Under the pieces are notes generated by a model, which was not told the origin of the DNA, did no database searches, and saw nothing but the letters and a program-made list of their open reading frames with translations. Shown here in pieces: positions 34,672-43,025 of a stretch of 64,000 nucleotides of DNA. Every line of letters starts with the position of its first letter. Within the stretch, counting starts at the first letter, position 1. The DNA comes from Candidatus Methylomirabilis lanthanidiphila (lineage in GTDB: Bacteria; Methylomirabilota; Methylomirabilia; Methylomirabilales; Methylomirabilaceae): positions 1 to 64,000 of the forward strand of contig CABIKM010000030.1 of NCBI GenBank assembly GCA_902196205.1, written 5' to 3'. The position numbers and the translations under genes are program-made.

Positions 34672-34750
34672 TGATCAGTGACTAGTGATGAGTGAACAGT
34701 CACCGGAGACTCATCACACTCGTCACTCACCACTAAATACTTATCACTGT
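34672..34750. repeat. Short AGTGA-type tandem/inverted repeat
   Basis: Repeats of AGTGATCAGTGACTAGTGATGAGTGA are followed by a partial inverted block, ACTCATCACACTCGTCACTCACCACT. They could fold into an imperfect hairpin between the converging rhodanese and sat genes. It may serve as a bidirectional terminator or be a non-coding repeat. Confidence 0.5.
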
Positions 34751-34757
34751 TCTTACC

Positions 34758-35951
34758 TCATACCCCCTGCATCCACTCCGCCAGAATCTCGGAGACCTCC
34801 GGCCGCGTAAACTCCTCCGGTAGCGGCTCGCCGTTTCGAAGCAGCTCGCGTACGCGTGTGCCGCTCAGCGTGACCCGTTCGGACGCGTCATGCGGGCAGG
34901 TCTTGGCCGAGGCCATCCCATCGCAGCGACGACAGAAGAACGCCTCGTCGAAAAAGAGCGGCGTGATATCCAGTTCGTCGCGCGTGAGCCGCAGGAAAAG
35001 GTCACGCGCCGCATACGGATGATAAAAGCCCCCTACCCCCGCGGGGTCTCGCCCAACGATGAAGTGGGTACAGCCGTAATTCTTCCGGACCAGGGCGTGA
35101 AAGACCGCCTCCCTCGGCCCCGCATATCGCATGGCGCCGGGGAAGACGCTCAGCATAACGCGCTCTTTCGGGAAGTAGCGCTCCTCAAGCGCGCGATAGC
35201 ATCGAAGACGGATCTCGGAAGGCACATCATCGAGCTTTGTCCGGCCGACCAGCGGGTGGATCAGCAGACCGTCCATCAACTCCAACGCGCACTTCTGGAT
35301 GTATTCGTGCGACCGATGAATCGGGTTTCGGGTCTGAAACCCGACAATCGTCTGCCAACCGCGCTCTTTAAAACGCCGCCGCGTGTCAGCCGGTACGCAG
35401 TAATAGTCTTCAAATCCCGGTAGCGACGGCGGGCGAATCAGGCTGATGGCGCCGCCGATCAGGAGATCGCCCCGCTGGTACAGGTACTGTACCCCCGGGT
35501 GGCGCGTCTCTTCGGTGCTGTAGACCAGGCACGCCTCCGCTCGCTTATCGTAGGGAAAAATCTCTTCCACCGAGAGCAGGCCGAGCAGTTCGCCGTCAGA
35601 GTCCAGCAACGCCGCCTCGCCCCCCTGTTTCAGCGCGGCCACCTCATCCTGAGGCGCGGCCAGCGTAATCGGCAGCGTCCACAGTATACCGTTCTTCAGG
35701 CGCATCTCGTGGACGACGCCCTCATAGTCGGCTCGATTCATAAACCCTTCGAGCGGGCTGAATACACCGGTAGCCAGACACTCCACATCAGAGATCGCCC
35801 TGGCGTTCAGCGAGATGCCCGGCAGATCCCGCGCCCTACCGATCGCGTCGGCCCTGGCCTCTCCTGTCAGTACCCGTGAGACAAGCCGCCCGCCATGTGG
35901 AAGGATCGGCGCCGACGCCTCGTTGTCCGACAATTCTATTGATTCCGACAT
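34758..35951 (-). CDS. sat: ATP sulfurylase
   Basis: The 397-residue Sat-type sulfate adenylyltransferase makes APS from sulfate and ATP (or the reverse). It shows GFQTRNPIHRSHEYIQK (nucleotide site), VGRDPAGVGGFY and a zinc-like cysteine set, FFCRRCDGMASAKTCPHD, then SGTRVRELLRNGEPLP. No APS kinase domain is fused. It lies 33 bases downstream of cysH on the same strand, an assimilation operon. Confidence 0.93.
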   Translation of the reverse strand: MSESIELSDNEASAPILPHGGRLVSRVLTGEARADAIGRARDLPGISLNARAISDVECLATGVFSPLEGFMNRADYEGVVHEMRLKNGILWTLPITLAAPQDEVAALKQGGEAALLDSDGELLGLLSVEEIFPYDKRAEACLVYSTEETRHPGVQYLYQRGDLLIGGAISLIRPPSLPGFEDYYCVPADTRRRFKERGWQTIVGFQTRNPIHRSHEYIQKCALELMDGLLIHPLVGRTKLDDVPSEIRLRCYRALEERYFPKERVMLSVFPGAMRYAGPREAVFHALVRKNYGCTHFIVGRDPAGVGGFYHPYAARDLFLRLTRDELDITPLFFDEAFFCRRCDGMASAKTCPHDASERVTLSGTRVRELLRNGEPLPEEFTRPEVSEILAEWMQGV

Positions 35952-35984
35952 TATCTGCTCTCCCGTTGCAAACGGCCTCTTATC

Positions 35985-36773
35985 TTAGCTGCTTTTACCG
36001 TGATCGCCATGCTTGCTGTCAAGATGCAACCCGCACTCCTTCGTCACGGGGCTTTCCCACCACCAGCGCCCGGCTCGCACATCTTCGCCAGGCTTGATCG
36101 CCCGGGTGCACGGTGAGCAACCGATGCTGGGGAATCCCTGGTCGTGAAGGGCGTTATACGGTACCTCGTGTTCGCGGATATACGCCCAGACCTGCGGCTC
36201 GGTCCAATCGGTAAGCGGATTGATCTTGAGGATGGAGCCATGGCTCGCATCGATCTCCACGACGCCGATACCGGTGCGTGTTGCGGCCTGTTCGCGCCGG
36301 AGTCCCGTAATCCATGCATCAGCGTTCTTCAATGCCCGGCCAAGCGGCTCCACCTTCCTGACGTAACAGCAGAACTTGCGTTCCTCAACACTCTGCCGAA
36401 AGGAATAAAATCCGCGCTCCCGCTCCAGCGCCTCTACGGCATCTCGCCCCGGGAAGTAGCTCTGAATCGCAACCTTGTACCGTTCCCGGGTCCGCTCCAT
36501 CACGTCGTACGTCTCCTCATGCAACCGACCGGTGTCCAAGGTAAAGATCGTAATCGGCGGCTCGATCTTCGACAGCATATCGATCACCACCATGTCTTCA
36601 GCGCCGAAACTGCTGGCCAGCGCCAGCTTAGAGCCGAAGGTGTCAATCGCCCATCGAAGCACCGCCTCCGGTGTGGCGCCTTGAAATCGCCGGTTCAGCT
36701 CCGCCACGTCCTCTGCAGACAACGTTCGACTTTCGTGATTCACACTCTGAACTCCCGACTGTTCTCCCATCAT
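35985..36773 (-). CDS. cysH: APS/PAPS reductase
   Basis: This enzyme reduces adenylyl sulfate to sulfite with thioredoxin. ATG 36773 (or 36770) follows AAGGAGG; a farther ATG at 36812 is less likely. The 262 residues contain ASSFGAEDMVVIDML, the cysteine pairs KFCCYVRKVEPL and GCSPCTRAI (the [4Fe-4S] set of the APS-reducing type) and the catalytic ECGLH at the C-terminus. So APS rather than PAPS is the likely substrate, which agrees with the lack of APS kinase next to sat. Confidence 0.92.
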   Translation of the reverse strand: MMGEQSGVQSVNHESRTLSAEDVAELNRRFQGATPEAVLRWAIDTFGSKLALASSFGAEDMVVIDMLSKIEPPITIFTLDTGRLHEETYDVMERTRERYKVAIQSYFPGRDAVEALERERGFYSFRQSVEERKFCCYVRKVEPLGRALKNADAWITGLRREQAATRTGIGVVEIDASHGSILKINPLTDWTEPQVWAYIREHEVPYNALHDQGFPSIGCSPCTRAIKPGEDVRAGRWWWESPVTKECGLHLDSKHGDHGKSS

Positions 36774-36871
36774 TCCTCCTTGTTGGAACATTCCTGGACG
36801 TGAACAATTCACACAGTTATACGCAGGCTGACGATCGTGACATCGATTACAAAGCTTTCTCGGCGATCCTG

Positions 36872-36919
36872 AAATCCCTCCGTTTCCCCCTTTTATAAAG
36901 GGGGTTAATGGGGATTTTT
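36872..36919. repeat. Palindromic intergenic repeat (CCCCCTTT/AAAGGGGG)
   Basis: AAATCCC...CCCCCTTTTATAAAGGGGG...GGGGATTT makes a two-step hairpin between the beta-propeller gene and cysH. Elements of this form are scattered between genes in many bacteria. It has no strong U-tract toward the minus strand, so a mobile or structural repeat is likelier than a terminator. Confidence 0.6.
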
Positions 36920-36942
36920 CCAGGGCTACACCAACATGTGGT

Positions 36943-37926
36943 TTAGTGGTGACTCGCAGGGACTATCGCGATCCCATGCGGGTCTTTTCCTGTTGGGATC
37001 TCGGCGATAATCTTCTCTGTCAGGGTATCGATGGCGATCACGCTGTTCGTGTCACGGCTGGTCACATAGAGGCGACGGCCGTCAGGCGTAATGGTCAGGA
37101 TGTCGATCCGCTTACCCGCCGGGATATCTTTTACGATCTTCAATGCCTTGCAGTCAATGACGGAGACCACATTGGCCTTACGATTCGCTACATACGCCTG
37201 CTTCCCATCGGGCGAAATCACCAAGCCATGGGGCTCACCCTCGCGGGCAATCCTGGCCGCAACCTGGTGATTCATGAGATGAATGACGTCAACCTGATCG
37301 ACGTCGCCTGCCGTGACCAGCAGGAGCTTGCCGTCCCACGTGACGTCGGTTCCCATGGCGCCTTTACCCGCCTCGATTGTCGTCACGATCTTACGACTCT
37401 TCACATCGATCACCGACAGGTCTCCGGAGCCCCCGTTGCTGACATAGGCTCGTCCCCCCTTCGGGTCAAACACCACGAGCGCGGGGGCTTTTCCGACCGC
37501 GATGGTATCGAGCGTCTGCCGGAGATCAAGATCAATAACCGTCACATCGTTAGACCCCGGATTCGCCACCCAGAGCTGTCGTCCATCCGGCGTGACGGCG
37601 GGTCCGTGGGCTCTCGTCCCCGCGGGCAATGTGGCAACCGGCTTTCTCGATTTGGTCTCAACCATGCTCACATCATTGGACGCGGCGTTCGCGATAAAGG
37701 CATAGGCGCCGTCAGGCGAAAAGGCTATATTATGCGGCTTCTTACCGCCCGGCGTAAACGTATCGATGACCTTATTGGTTTCGGTATCGATCACGATGAC
37801 GGTATGATCTTCCTGATTCGTCACCCAGGCTTCATACGCCCACGCCTGACTGACCCATGATGTGACGCCTGCTACCAAGGCTAGTCCTGTAATCCATAGA
37901 ACCAGCCTGACGAATCCTCTTTTCAT
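36943..37926 (-). CDS. YVTN-family beta-propeller protein
   Basis: The start at ATG 37926 follows AGAGGAGAGGG; the frame further upstream lies over the sulfite reductase region. The 327-residue product has a signal peptide (about 1-30, ending QAWA) and seven or so repeats of the YVTN type, for example GGRAYVSNGGSGDLSVIDVKS and KQAYVANRKANVVSVIDC. It is exported to the periplasm or outside. Such proteins bind ligands or metals or scaffold electron-transfer enzymes; the role here is unknown. It stands between sir and cysH on the same strand. Confidence 0.85.
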   Translation of the reverse strand: MKRGFVRLVLWITGLALVAGVTSWVSQAWAYEAWVTNQEDHTVIVIDTETNKVIDTFTPGGKKPHNIAFSPDGAYAFIANAASNDVSMVETKSRKPVATLPAGTRAHGPAVTPDGRQLWVANPGSNDVTVIDLDLRQTLDTIAVGKAPALVVFDPKGGRAYVSNGGSGDLSVIDVKSRKIVTTIEAGKGAMGTDVTWDGKLLLVTAGDVDQVDVIHLMNHQVAARIAREGEPHGLVISPDGKQAYVANRKANVVSVIDCKALKIVKDIPAGKRIDILTITPDGRRLYVTSRDTNSVIAIDTLTEKIIAEIPTGKDPHGIAIVPASHH

Positions 37927-37996
37927 TCCCTCTCCTCTCATGATCGTTGTGTATCGACCTCTTCGACCCGTTTCGACAATCTTATTGAGCCGACAA

Positions 37997-39826
37997 CTAC
38001 GAGGCGCACTCGCCGGGACCGACATGAACCGAGAACGCCTCTTCGGCATTGTAGTCAAGATACTGATTCGACGCCTCAGAGACCGGCGGCAGGTCAGTGA
38101 ACGGCGCCAGGACCGTCTGTACCGACTCCAGCCCAACGCGATCCAGAAAGCTGTTGAACGGTTCCCCGGCCTGTCGCTCTTTCTGATACAGACGGAGGAC
38201 CGCCTCCACCGCGCCCGGGGCATTCTTTGCCGGAATCCGCGCCACCGGCCTGGCGTAGCTCGCCTGGCCAGGCGTCAACGTTGCGCCCAGCAACATCTCG
38301 TAGGTCGGTACCTGCCGACCGTTGAACTTTTTGGCGCCGCCATACAACCCAATATCAGCGAGATGATGCTGGCCACAGGAGTTTGGGCAGGCGGAAATCT
38401 TGATCCGAATCCCCGTCTCATCTGCTAAGTCTTTCAATTCATCATCGAAAAGGGCGCCTACCGCGGCACCCAAACCGCGAGAGGAGGTGATTCCGAGCTG
38501 GCAGGTATCGGCGCCCGGACAGGCGGTGACATCGGCCGACCGTTCAGCCGATGGAGCGGCCAGACCCACCGCGCCCAGTACCCGATAAACCGCCGGCAGT
38601 CGCTCGGAAGGGATCCACCTGAGGGCGAAGTTCTGCTGGTTCGTGGTCCGGACGGTGCCATCGCCGAATTCCCTCGCCACGAAGCCGAGGGTTCTGAGCT
38701 GCGCGGAGGTGATATCCCCAAGCTCGAGGCGAATTGAGACCATGGTGTATCCGTCCTGCTTCTGCGTCACGACGTTCGTGGCCCGCCACCGCCGATACGC
38801 AGGATCGTCCGGCTCTCTGGAGGAACCCGCTGAAACCGACGACGCGCGCTGAGTTGGAACCTTCTCCCGAATAATCAGCGGGGGGAACTGTCCGGCCATT
38901 GTGGACTCGAGGCCGGTCCGCTCCTGGAACACCAGCGTCCGAAACGCCTCGACTCCCAGCTTATTCAGCACAAACTTCATCCTCGCCTTGTGTCGATCGT
39001 CGCGGTTGCCGAGGCGGTCGAATACGCGCACAATGGCGGCCACTGTCGGCAGCAACCGATCTGCCGGCGTAAACTCCTCAAGCAGGTCCGCCAGGCGCGG
39101 AATGGGGCCCAAACCGCCCCCGACATAAAGCTGGAAGCCCCGCTCCTCCCGTCCCGCCGCAGACCGGAGCACAGCGCAGGCCCCGATATCTTGCATGGGA
39201 CTGAGACCAAGATCCTCGGGACAGCCGGAGAACGCGATCTTGAACTTCCTGGGCAGGTTCTGGTTCATCGGATTGCGTAGGAGAAATCGCGCAACCGTCT
39301 CGGCATACGGCGTGACGTCGAACAGTTCTCGATGACAGACCCCGGCGCAGTGCCCGACTACGACATTACGCACGGTATTGCCGCACGCCTCTCTGGTCGT
39401 CAACCCGACCGAGGCCAGGCTCCTCATCAGCTCTGTCACCTGTTCGAGTTTGATGAAGTGGAGCTGGATGTTCTGGCGCGTCGTGATGTGGGCCACCCCA
39501 TTCGGAGCCTTCGCCGACAGTTCAGCGAGCAGCTCCAGTTGGGCGGCGCTGAGCCCACCCCACGGGATTTTGATCCGGAACATCTGCTCCCCTTCCTGCC
39601 GCTGTCCATAAATCCCATTCTGCAGGCGGAACCGCTTGAACTCATCCGGAGCAATCTCCCCTTTCCAGAATCTCTGGACAAACTGATCGAAGGTGTCAAT
39701 GTCCTCTTTGTTGGCCCAGGATGACCCGTTAGCGGACTCTATCTTCTGTTGACTGATCCGTTTCTCGGCCGAAGCCGACGCGTTCAGTGGCTGCTCAGTC
39801 GTGTCCAATTCGTTCATTTTATTCAT
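37997..39826 (-). CDS. sir: Ferredoxin-type sulfite (or nitrite) reductase
   Basis: The 609-residue siroheme enzyme reduces sulfite to sulfide by six electrons. It starts at ATG 39826 behind GGAGAGGG. The duplicated ferrodoxin-like siroheme fold shows HITTRQNIQLHF in the front half and the cluster cysteines TACPGADTCQLG (about 440) and SACPNSCGQHH (about 480), spaced C-x5-C and C-x3-C. Nitrite reductases share this fold; its place with sat and cysH favours sulfite. A front extension of 30 residues is rich in Ser, Ala and Glu. Confidence 0.88.
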   Translation of the reverse strand: MNKMNELDTTEQPLNASASAEKRISQQKIESANGSSWANKEDIDTFDQFVQRFWKGEIAPDEFKRFRLQNGIYGQRQEGEQMFRIKIPWGGLSAAQLELLAELSAKAPNGVAHITTRQNIQLHFIKLEQVTELMRSLASVGLTTREACGNTVRNVVVGHCAGVCHRELFDVTPYAETVARFLLRNPMNQNLPRKFKIAFSGCPEDLGLSPMQDIGACAVLRSAAGREERGFQLYVGGGLGPIPRLADLLEEFTPADRLLPTVAAIVRVFDRLGNRDDRHKARMKFVLNKLGVEAFRTLVFQERTGLESTMAGQFPPLIIREKVPTQRASSVSAGSSREPDDPAYRRWRATNVVTQKQDGYTMVSIRLELGDITSAQLRTLGFVAREFGDGTVRTTNQQNFALRWIPSERLPAVYRVLGAVGLAAPSAERSADVTACPGADTCQLGITSSRGLGAAVGALFDDELKDLADETGIRIKISACPNSCGQHHLADIGLYGGAKKFNGRQVPTYEMLLGATLTPGQASYARPVARIPAKNAPGAVEAVLRLYQKERQAGEPFNSFLDRVGLESVQTVLAPFTDLPPVSEASNQYLDYNAEEAFSVHVGPGECAS

Positions 39827-39874
39827 CACTACCCTCTCCGTCATTCCTCGCCCGCTCGCGACCGGGAGATAGAC

Positions 39875-40813
39875 TCATGTAGACAGATCATCCGGGGTGA
39901 CCGTCGGAGCTTTTTGAGGTAAGAGCCCGGGACTGCCCTCAGGAACGTTGACATCCGAGGCGACCGTCGCGAACTCCGATCCCCGCATAAAAAAGCCATA
40001 GAGTAACGTCAGATCGATCAGAATTACGGTCAACCAGACCACGTAGCCGGTCGGACTGGTCATCAGTCTCAGATCGATCAGCACCTTGGACAGGCCAAAG
40101 CCCACCACCCAGGCATCAAAGCTCATGCAGATCCTTCTGAACGTTTCAGCATTCATCCGTCTGATAATATAGGCCCCTATCGGAATCCCGATGGCGACAC
40201 TCGGCACGATAGTCGGCAGGAGCCCCGTCCCTGCGGTGCTGTACACGCCAAGCAGATAGTAGGCAGTCGCGGTCACGGTCGACTCGACCACCCTGATCAG
40301 CCCCAAGGCAGCACGGAACTCGCCCTTGACAAAACCCTGGTTATTAAACAGCAGCGCCAGCGGAGGACCGGATATCGTCGTCACCGAATAGCAGATACCG
40401 ACGCCGGCGCCAAATGGGACACCAATGAGCCGTTCGGATCGGATCGGCCGTCTTACCCCGGCGGCCTGCAGCAGGATTAAGGGCAATACGACGAGATAGG
40501 TGATCAGCTTGATCCACTCCGGGCTCGCCGTCGAAAGTACATAGCTCCCCCCGATGATGCCCGGAATGAGACCACACACGATCGGCAATACCCGCTTCCA
40601 GACCTTCGGGATACTATTGCGATTGACGACCAGCACATAACTGTTGAGCGCCACCTCCACCAACACCAAGGCGGGGTTCAAGATCCTATTGGAATAGAAG
40701 ATGAGCGCGACCGGGACTGTCAGCGAGGAAAATCCGTATCCCAGCGCCCCGTTGACGGTAGCCGCGAAGAGCGTGATGCCGATGAGCGTAATCTGCCCGG
40801 CGTCAATGCTCAT
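39875..40813 (-). CDS. TauE/SafE-family sulfite or sulfur-compound permease
   Basis: The 312-residue membrane protein has about eight hydrophobic helices and the TauE/SafE signatures NGALGYGFSSLTVPVAL (about 19-35) and GVPFGAGVGICYSVTTISGPPLALLF. The family exports sulfite, sulfoacetate or related anions. It lies directly upstream of sir on the same strand, so it probably handles sulfite or sulfate. The start ATG 40813 is preferred over TTG 40831. Confidence 0.8.
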   Translation of the reverse strand: MSIDAGQITLIGITLFAATVNGALGYGFSSLTVPVALIFYSNRILNPALVLVEVALNSYVLVVNRNSIPKVWKRVLPIVCGLIPGIIGGSYVLSTASPEWIKLITYLVVLPLILLQAAGVRRPIRSERLIGVPFGAGVGICYSVTTISGPPLALLFNNQGFVKGEFRAALGLIRVVESTVTATAYYLLGVYSTAGTGLLPTIVPSVAIGIPIGAYIIRRMNAETFRRICMSFDAWVVGFGLSKVLIDLRLMTSPTGYVVWLTVILIDLTLLYGFFMRGSEFATVASDVNVPEGSPGLLPQKAPTVTPDDLST

Positions 40814-40897
40814 CGTGCTCTCGCCTTGCAATCATCTTGCGGCCATCTATTTGAGTTTCAACGGTCGTGTGCGCCACGAATCACTCCCCTTGGAGCC

Positions 40898-40986
40898 GTC
40901 ATTCCCGCGACAGCGGGAATCCAGCACCGAAAGACTGGATTCCGGAGCCTGCCCCGGACCCGATCCGAGGTCAAGCCCGGAATGAC
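40898..40986. repeat. REP/MITE-like palindromic repeat
   Basis: The 89-bp element is bounded by GTCATTCC and GGAATGAC in inverted form. Inside is the CCCGCGACAGCGGGAATCCAG block common to bacterial intergenic repeats. It lies between the TauE gene and the JAMM gene. No transposase is visible, so if mobile it would be moved in trans. Confidence 0.7.
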
Positions 40987-41018
40987 AATCACTATAAAGA
41001 GACTTAAGGGACACTACG

Positions 41019-41495
41019 CTAATCGACAAGCTCGCCGACAGTAGAGGGTTCTTCACTGAACTGTCTTTCAATGCTGTCCCAACTGAAGAGCTTAAAGTAC
41101 GACACCTTTCTATTCTTCACTGATACAACCAGGTAGCGTAGCTGAGGCCATACCGGTTCGTCACCGAACAACGCCAGCTCTCGATCGGTCTCGGAGAAGT
41201 ACGCTTCATGATCCGGATGTGAATGATAGAGCAGGACAAACTCGTCCCCTTTGGCATCGGCTTCATTTTGAATCCGCAGAAGGTCCCTGGGGTCCATGAT
41301 ATAGGCGGTCTTCGCATCTCTCGGATTCCGGATCGGATCATCCTGGTGATACTGATTCGCAAGATTCCCGCATCTGCGGACAACATGCGTGTCCGGATTG
41401 TCCGGCTTCCCGATGACGATCCCGCAGGCCTCCTCGGGATACGCCTCCTCGGCGTGCGCAAAGATCTCACTCAGATTCCGCTCGTCAAGAACCAT
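41019..41495 (-). CDS. mec: JAMM/Mec-type metalloprotease for sulfur carriers
   Basis: The 158-residue Mov34/JAB1 zinc peptidase has HAEEAYPEEACGIVIG near the start, an essential glutamate in it, and the JAMM motif YHSHPDHEAYFSETD (about 97-111). Mec of Mycobacterium releases cysteine from CysO-cysteine; relatives trim residues beyond the Gly-Gly of carriers. Both uses fit here, as the carriers of this window end in GGN or are fused on. ATG 41495 is one base past the cysteine synthase stop. Confidence 0.88.
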   Translation of the reverse strand: MVLDERNLSEIFAHAEEAYPEEACGIVIGKPDNPDTHVVRRCGNLANQYHQDDPIRNPRDAKTAYIMDPRDLLRIQNEADAKGDEFVLLYHSHPDHEAYFSETDRELALFGDEPVWPQLRYLVVSVKNRKVSYFKLFSWDSIERQFSEEPSTVGELVD

Positions 41496-41496
41496 C

Positions 41497-42432
41497 CTAC
41501 CACCAGAGGTGACTGTACATGTTCTCACCAAACTCCGGAAACTCCTTGTGCCAGACGCCCAGGCTGATATACTTCCACCCGGTATCGCAGAGGATCACCA
41601 CGATGTTGCCCTTTTCCATCCGGTGCGCCGTCCTGATCGCCACATGCACAACAGCGCCGGAGGAGACACCCGCAAAGATCCCCTCCTTGTTGGTCAGATC
41701 TTTCGTAGCGGCAAATGCGCACCGAGAATCGACCATGATCTTGCCGTCCAGGAGACTGGTATCAAGGATCGGAGGGATGAACCCTTCATCCAGACTCCGA
41801 AGCCCCTGGACCAGATCGCCAGGGTGAGGCTCAACCGCGATAACCTTGGTCTTGGGATTATGTTCCTTCAGCCGCCGACCAACGCCCATCAGCGTACCGC
41901 CGGTCCCAAGGCCGGCCACAAAGACATCGACTTCAGGAAGGTCGTTCAGGATCTCCACCCCGGTCGTTTCATAGTGGGCCATCGGGTTGGCCGGATTGCC
42001 GTATTGAAAGGGCATGTAGAGCGTCGGATCCTGCGCCACCAGTTGTTGAGCCAACTCAATGGCGCCGTTGCTCCCTTTCGTCCCATCGGAATAGATCAAC
42101 TCGGCGCCGAAAATCTCCAGAAGCTGACGCCGCTCCGTGGTGGCGTTTTCCGGGATCACCACCTTCACCTTGTATCCCTTCCTTCGCCCGATCATGGCCA
42201 ACGCGATACCGGTGTTGCCGCTGGTCGGCTCCAGAATCGTTTTGTCCTTCGTCAACTCGCCGCTCCGTTCGGCCTGCTCGATCATGTACTTGACGATTCG
42301 ATCCTTCAGACTGCCTGTCGGATTGCTTCCCTCCAGTTTCGCGAAGATCCGGACCCCTTTCTTGGGACTCATCCGCGGCAGCTCTACCAGCGGCGTATTT
42401 CCGATCGCATCAAGAATATCGTCTGATTTCAT
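41497..42432 (-). CDS. cysM: Cysteine synthase (CysM-like)
   Basis: The 311-residue PLP beta-replacement enzyme has GNTPLVELPRM at the start, the PLP lysine in PTGSLKDRIVKYMIE, the substrate loop EPTSGNTGIALAM and GTGGTLMGVGRRL. The tail WKYISLGVWHKEFPEFGENMYSHLWW is extended relative to CysK, as in carrier-dependent CysM of mycobacteria. That enzyme uses the thiocarboxylate of CysO, and a JAMM gene follows immediately. So a carrier-using enzyme is likely, but free sulfide or thiosulfate use is possible. Confidence 0.85.
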   Translation of the reverse strand: MKSDDILDAIGNTPLVELPRMSPKKGVRIFAKLEGSNPTGSLKDRIVKYMIEQAERSGELTKDKTILEPTSGNTGIALAMIGRRKGYKVKVVIPENATTERRQLLEIFGAELIYSDGTKGSNGAIELAQQLVAQDPTLYMPFQYGNPANPMAHYETTGVEILNDLPEVDVFVAGLGTGGTLMGVGRRLKEHNPKTKVIAVEPHPGDLVQGLRSLDEGFIPPILDTSLLDGKIMVDSRCAFAATKDLTNKEGIFAGVSSGAVVHVAIRTAHRMEKGNIVVILCDTGWKYISLGVWHKEFPEFGENMYSHLWW

Positions 42433-42471
42433 TCATATCCTCTTTGTCGGCTGGCTCGTTCCCGGCTTACT

Positions 42472-42488
42472 CTGACCCTGTGGGTCAG
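42472..42488. other. Stem-loop between tusA2 and cysM
   Basis: CTGACCC-TGT-GGGTCAG forms a perfect 7-bp hairpin beside the tusA2 stop. A T-tract follows only on the plus strand, where it is part of the tusA2 coding end. It may slow or process the operon mRNA; termination on the minus strand is not expected. Confidence 0.4.
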
Positions 42489-42730
42489 GCCTTTTTTACC
42501 GTAATCGCCCAGTCGGTGTCGTTCAGTTGCGCCACATCGATAACGACGTGCCCCTCACTGTGCAGGCTTCTGGGAACGTTCGCCGCAGAGCCGGGGTTGT
42601 CTACGATCACCCTCAGCACCTGGCCACTCTGTAGCTCCTCCAATGCCAATTTGGTCTTGACAAATGTATAGGGGCATACCTCACCCTTGAGATCCAGGAA
42701 CTCAACCACCCCCTCAGGCGCCCTACTCAT
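42485..42730 (-). CDS. TusA-family sulfur-relay protein with variant CPYT motif
   Basis: The 81-residue TusA fold protein has LDLKGEVCPYTFVKTKLALEEL. The usual CPxP active site reads CPYT, keeping the sulfur-binding cysteine but losing the second proline. It lies 24 bases after the other TusA-like gene in the thiosulfate/cysteine operon. It may be a receiver of sulfane sulfur for the importer or carrier E1; the substitution may alter partner choice. Confidence 0.8.
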   Translation of the reverse strand: MSRAPEGVVEFLDLKGEVCPYTFVKTKLALEELQSGQVLRVIVDNPGSAANVPRSLHSEGHVVIDVAQLNDTDWAITVKKA

Positions 42731-42754
42731 ATTTCCCTCCTCTACCCCTGCCGC

Positions 42755-42982
42755 TCAGGCCTTTTCCAGAACGATTTCCCATTGTGTTCTGCCAACTTCC
42801 GAAATCGCGAGGACTGAGTGACCTTCTTCTTTTGCCCACCTGGGGATATCTTCGGCCGATTTCGCGTAATCGACCGTCACCACCAGTTGATCGCCAACCG
42901 TGAGCTTGCCCATCTTCTGCCTGGTCAACATCAACGGATACGGACAGATCTCTCCAGTCACATCGAGCGAGTACTTCGCCAT
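42755..42982 (-). CDS. TusA/YeeD-like sulfur-relay protein
   Basis: The 75-residue TusA protein has YSLDVTGEICPYPLMLTRQKM with intact CPYP, then GDQLVVTVDYAKSAEDIPRW. ATG 42982 has a GGGGGAAG site; an ATG at 42994 is also possible. It follows the YeeE-type importer, and in E. coli the TusA-like YeeD (TsuB) works with YeeE (TsuA) in thiosulfate uptake, so the same pairing is expected. Confidence 0.88.
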   Translation of the reverse strand: MAKYSLDVTGEICPYPLMLTRQKMGKLTVGDQLVVTVDYAKSAEDIPRWAKEEGHSVLAISEVGRTQWEIVLEKA

Positions 42983-43025
42983 CGCTTCCCCCATATTTTA
43001 TGATGGGTGGCGCCGTCGAGGGGCT

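Noticed and set aside
42472-42488. Operon-ending terminator between tusA2 and cysM
   Set aside because: The T-tract follows the stem on the plus strand only, while both genes are on the minus strand.
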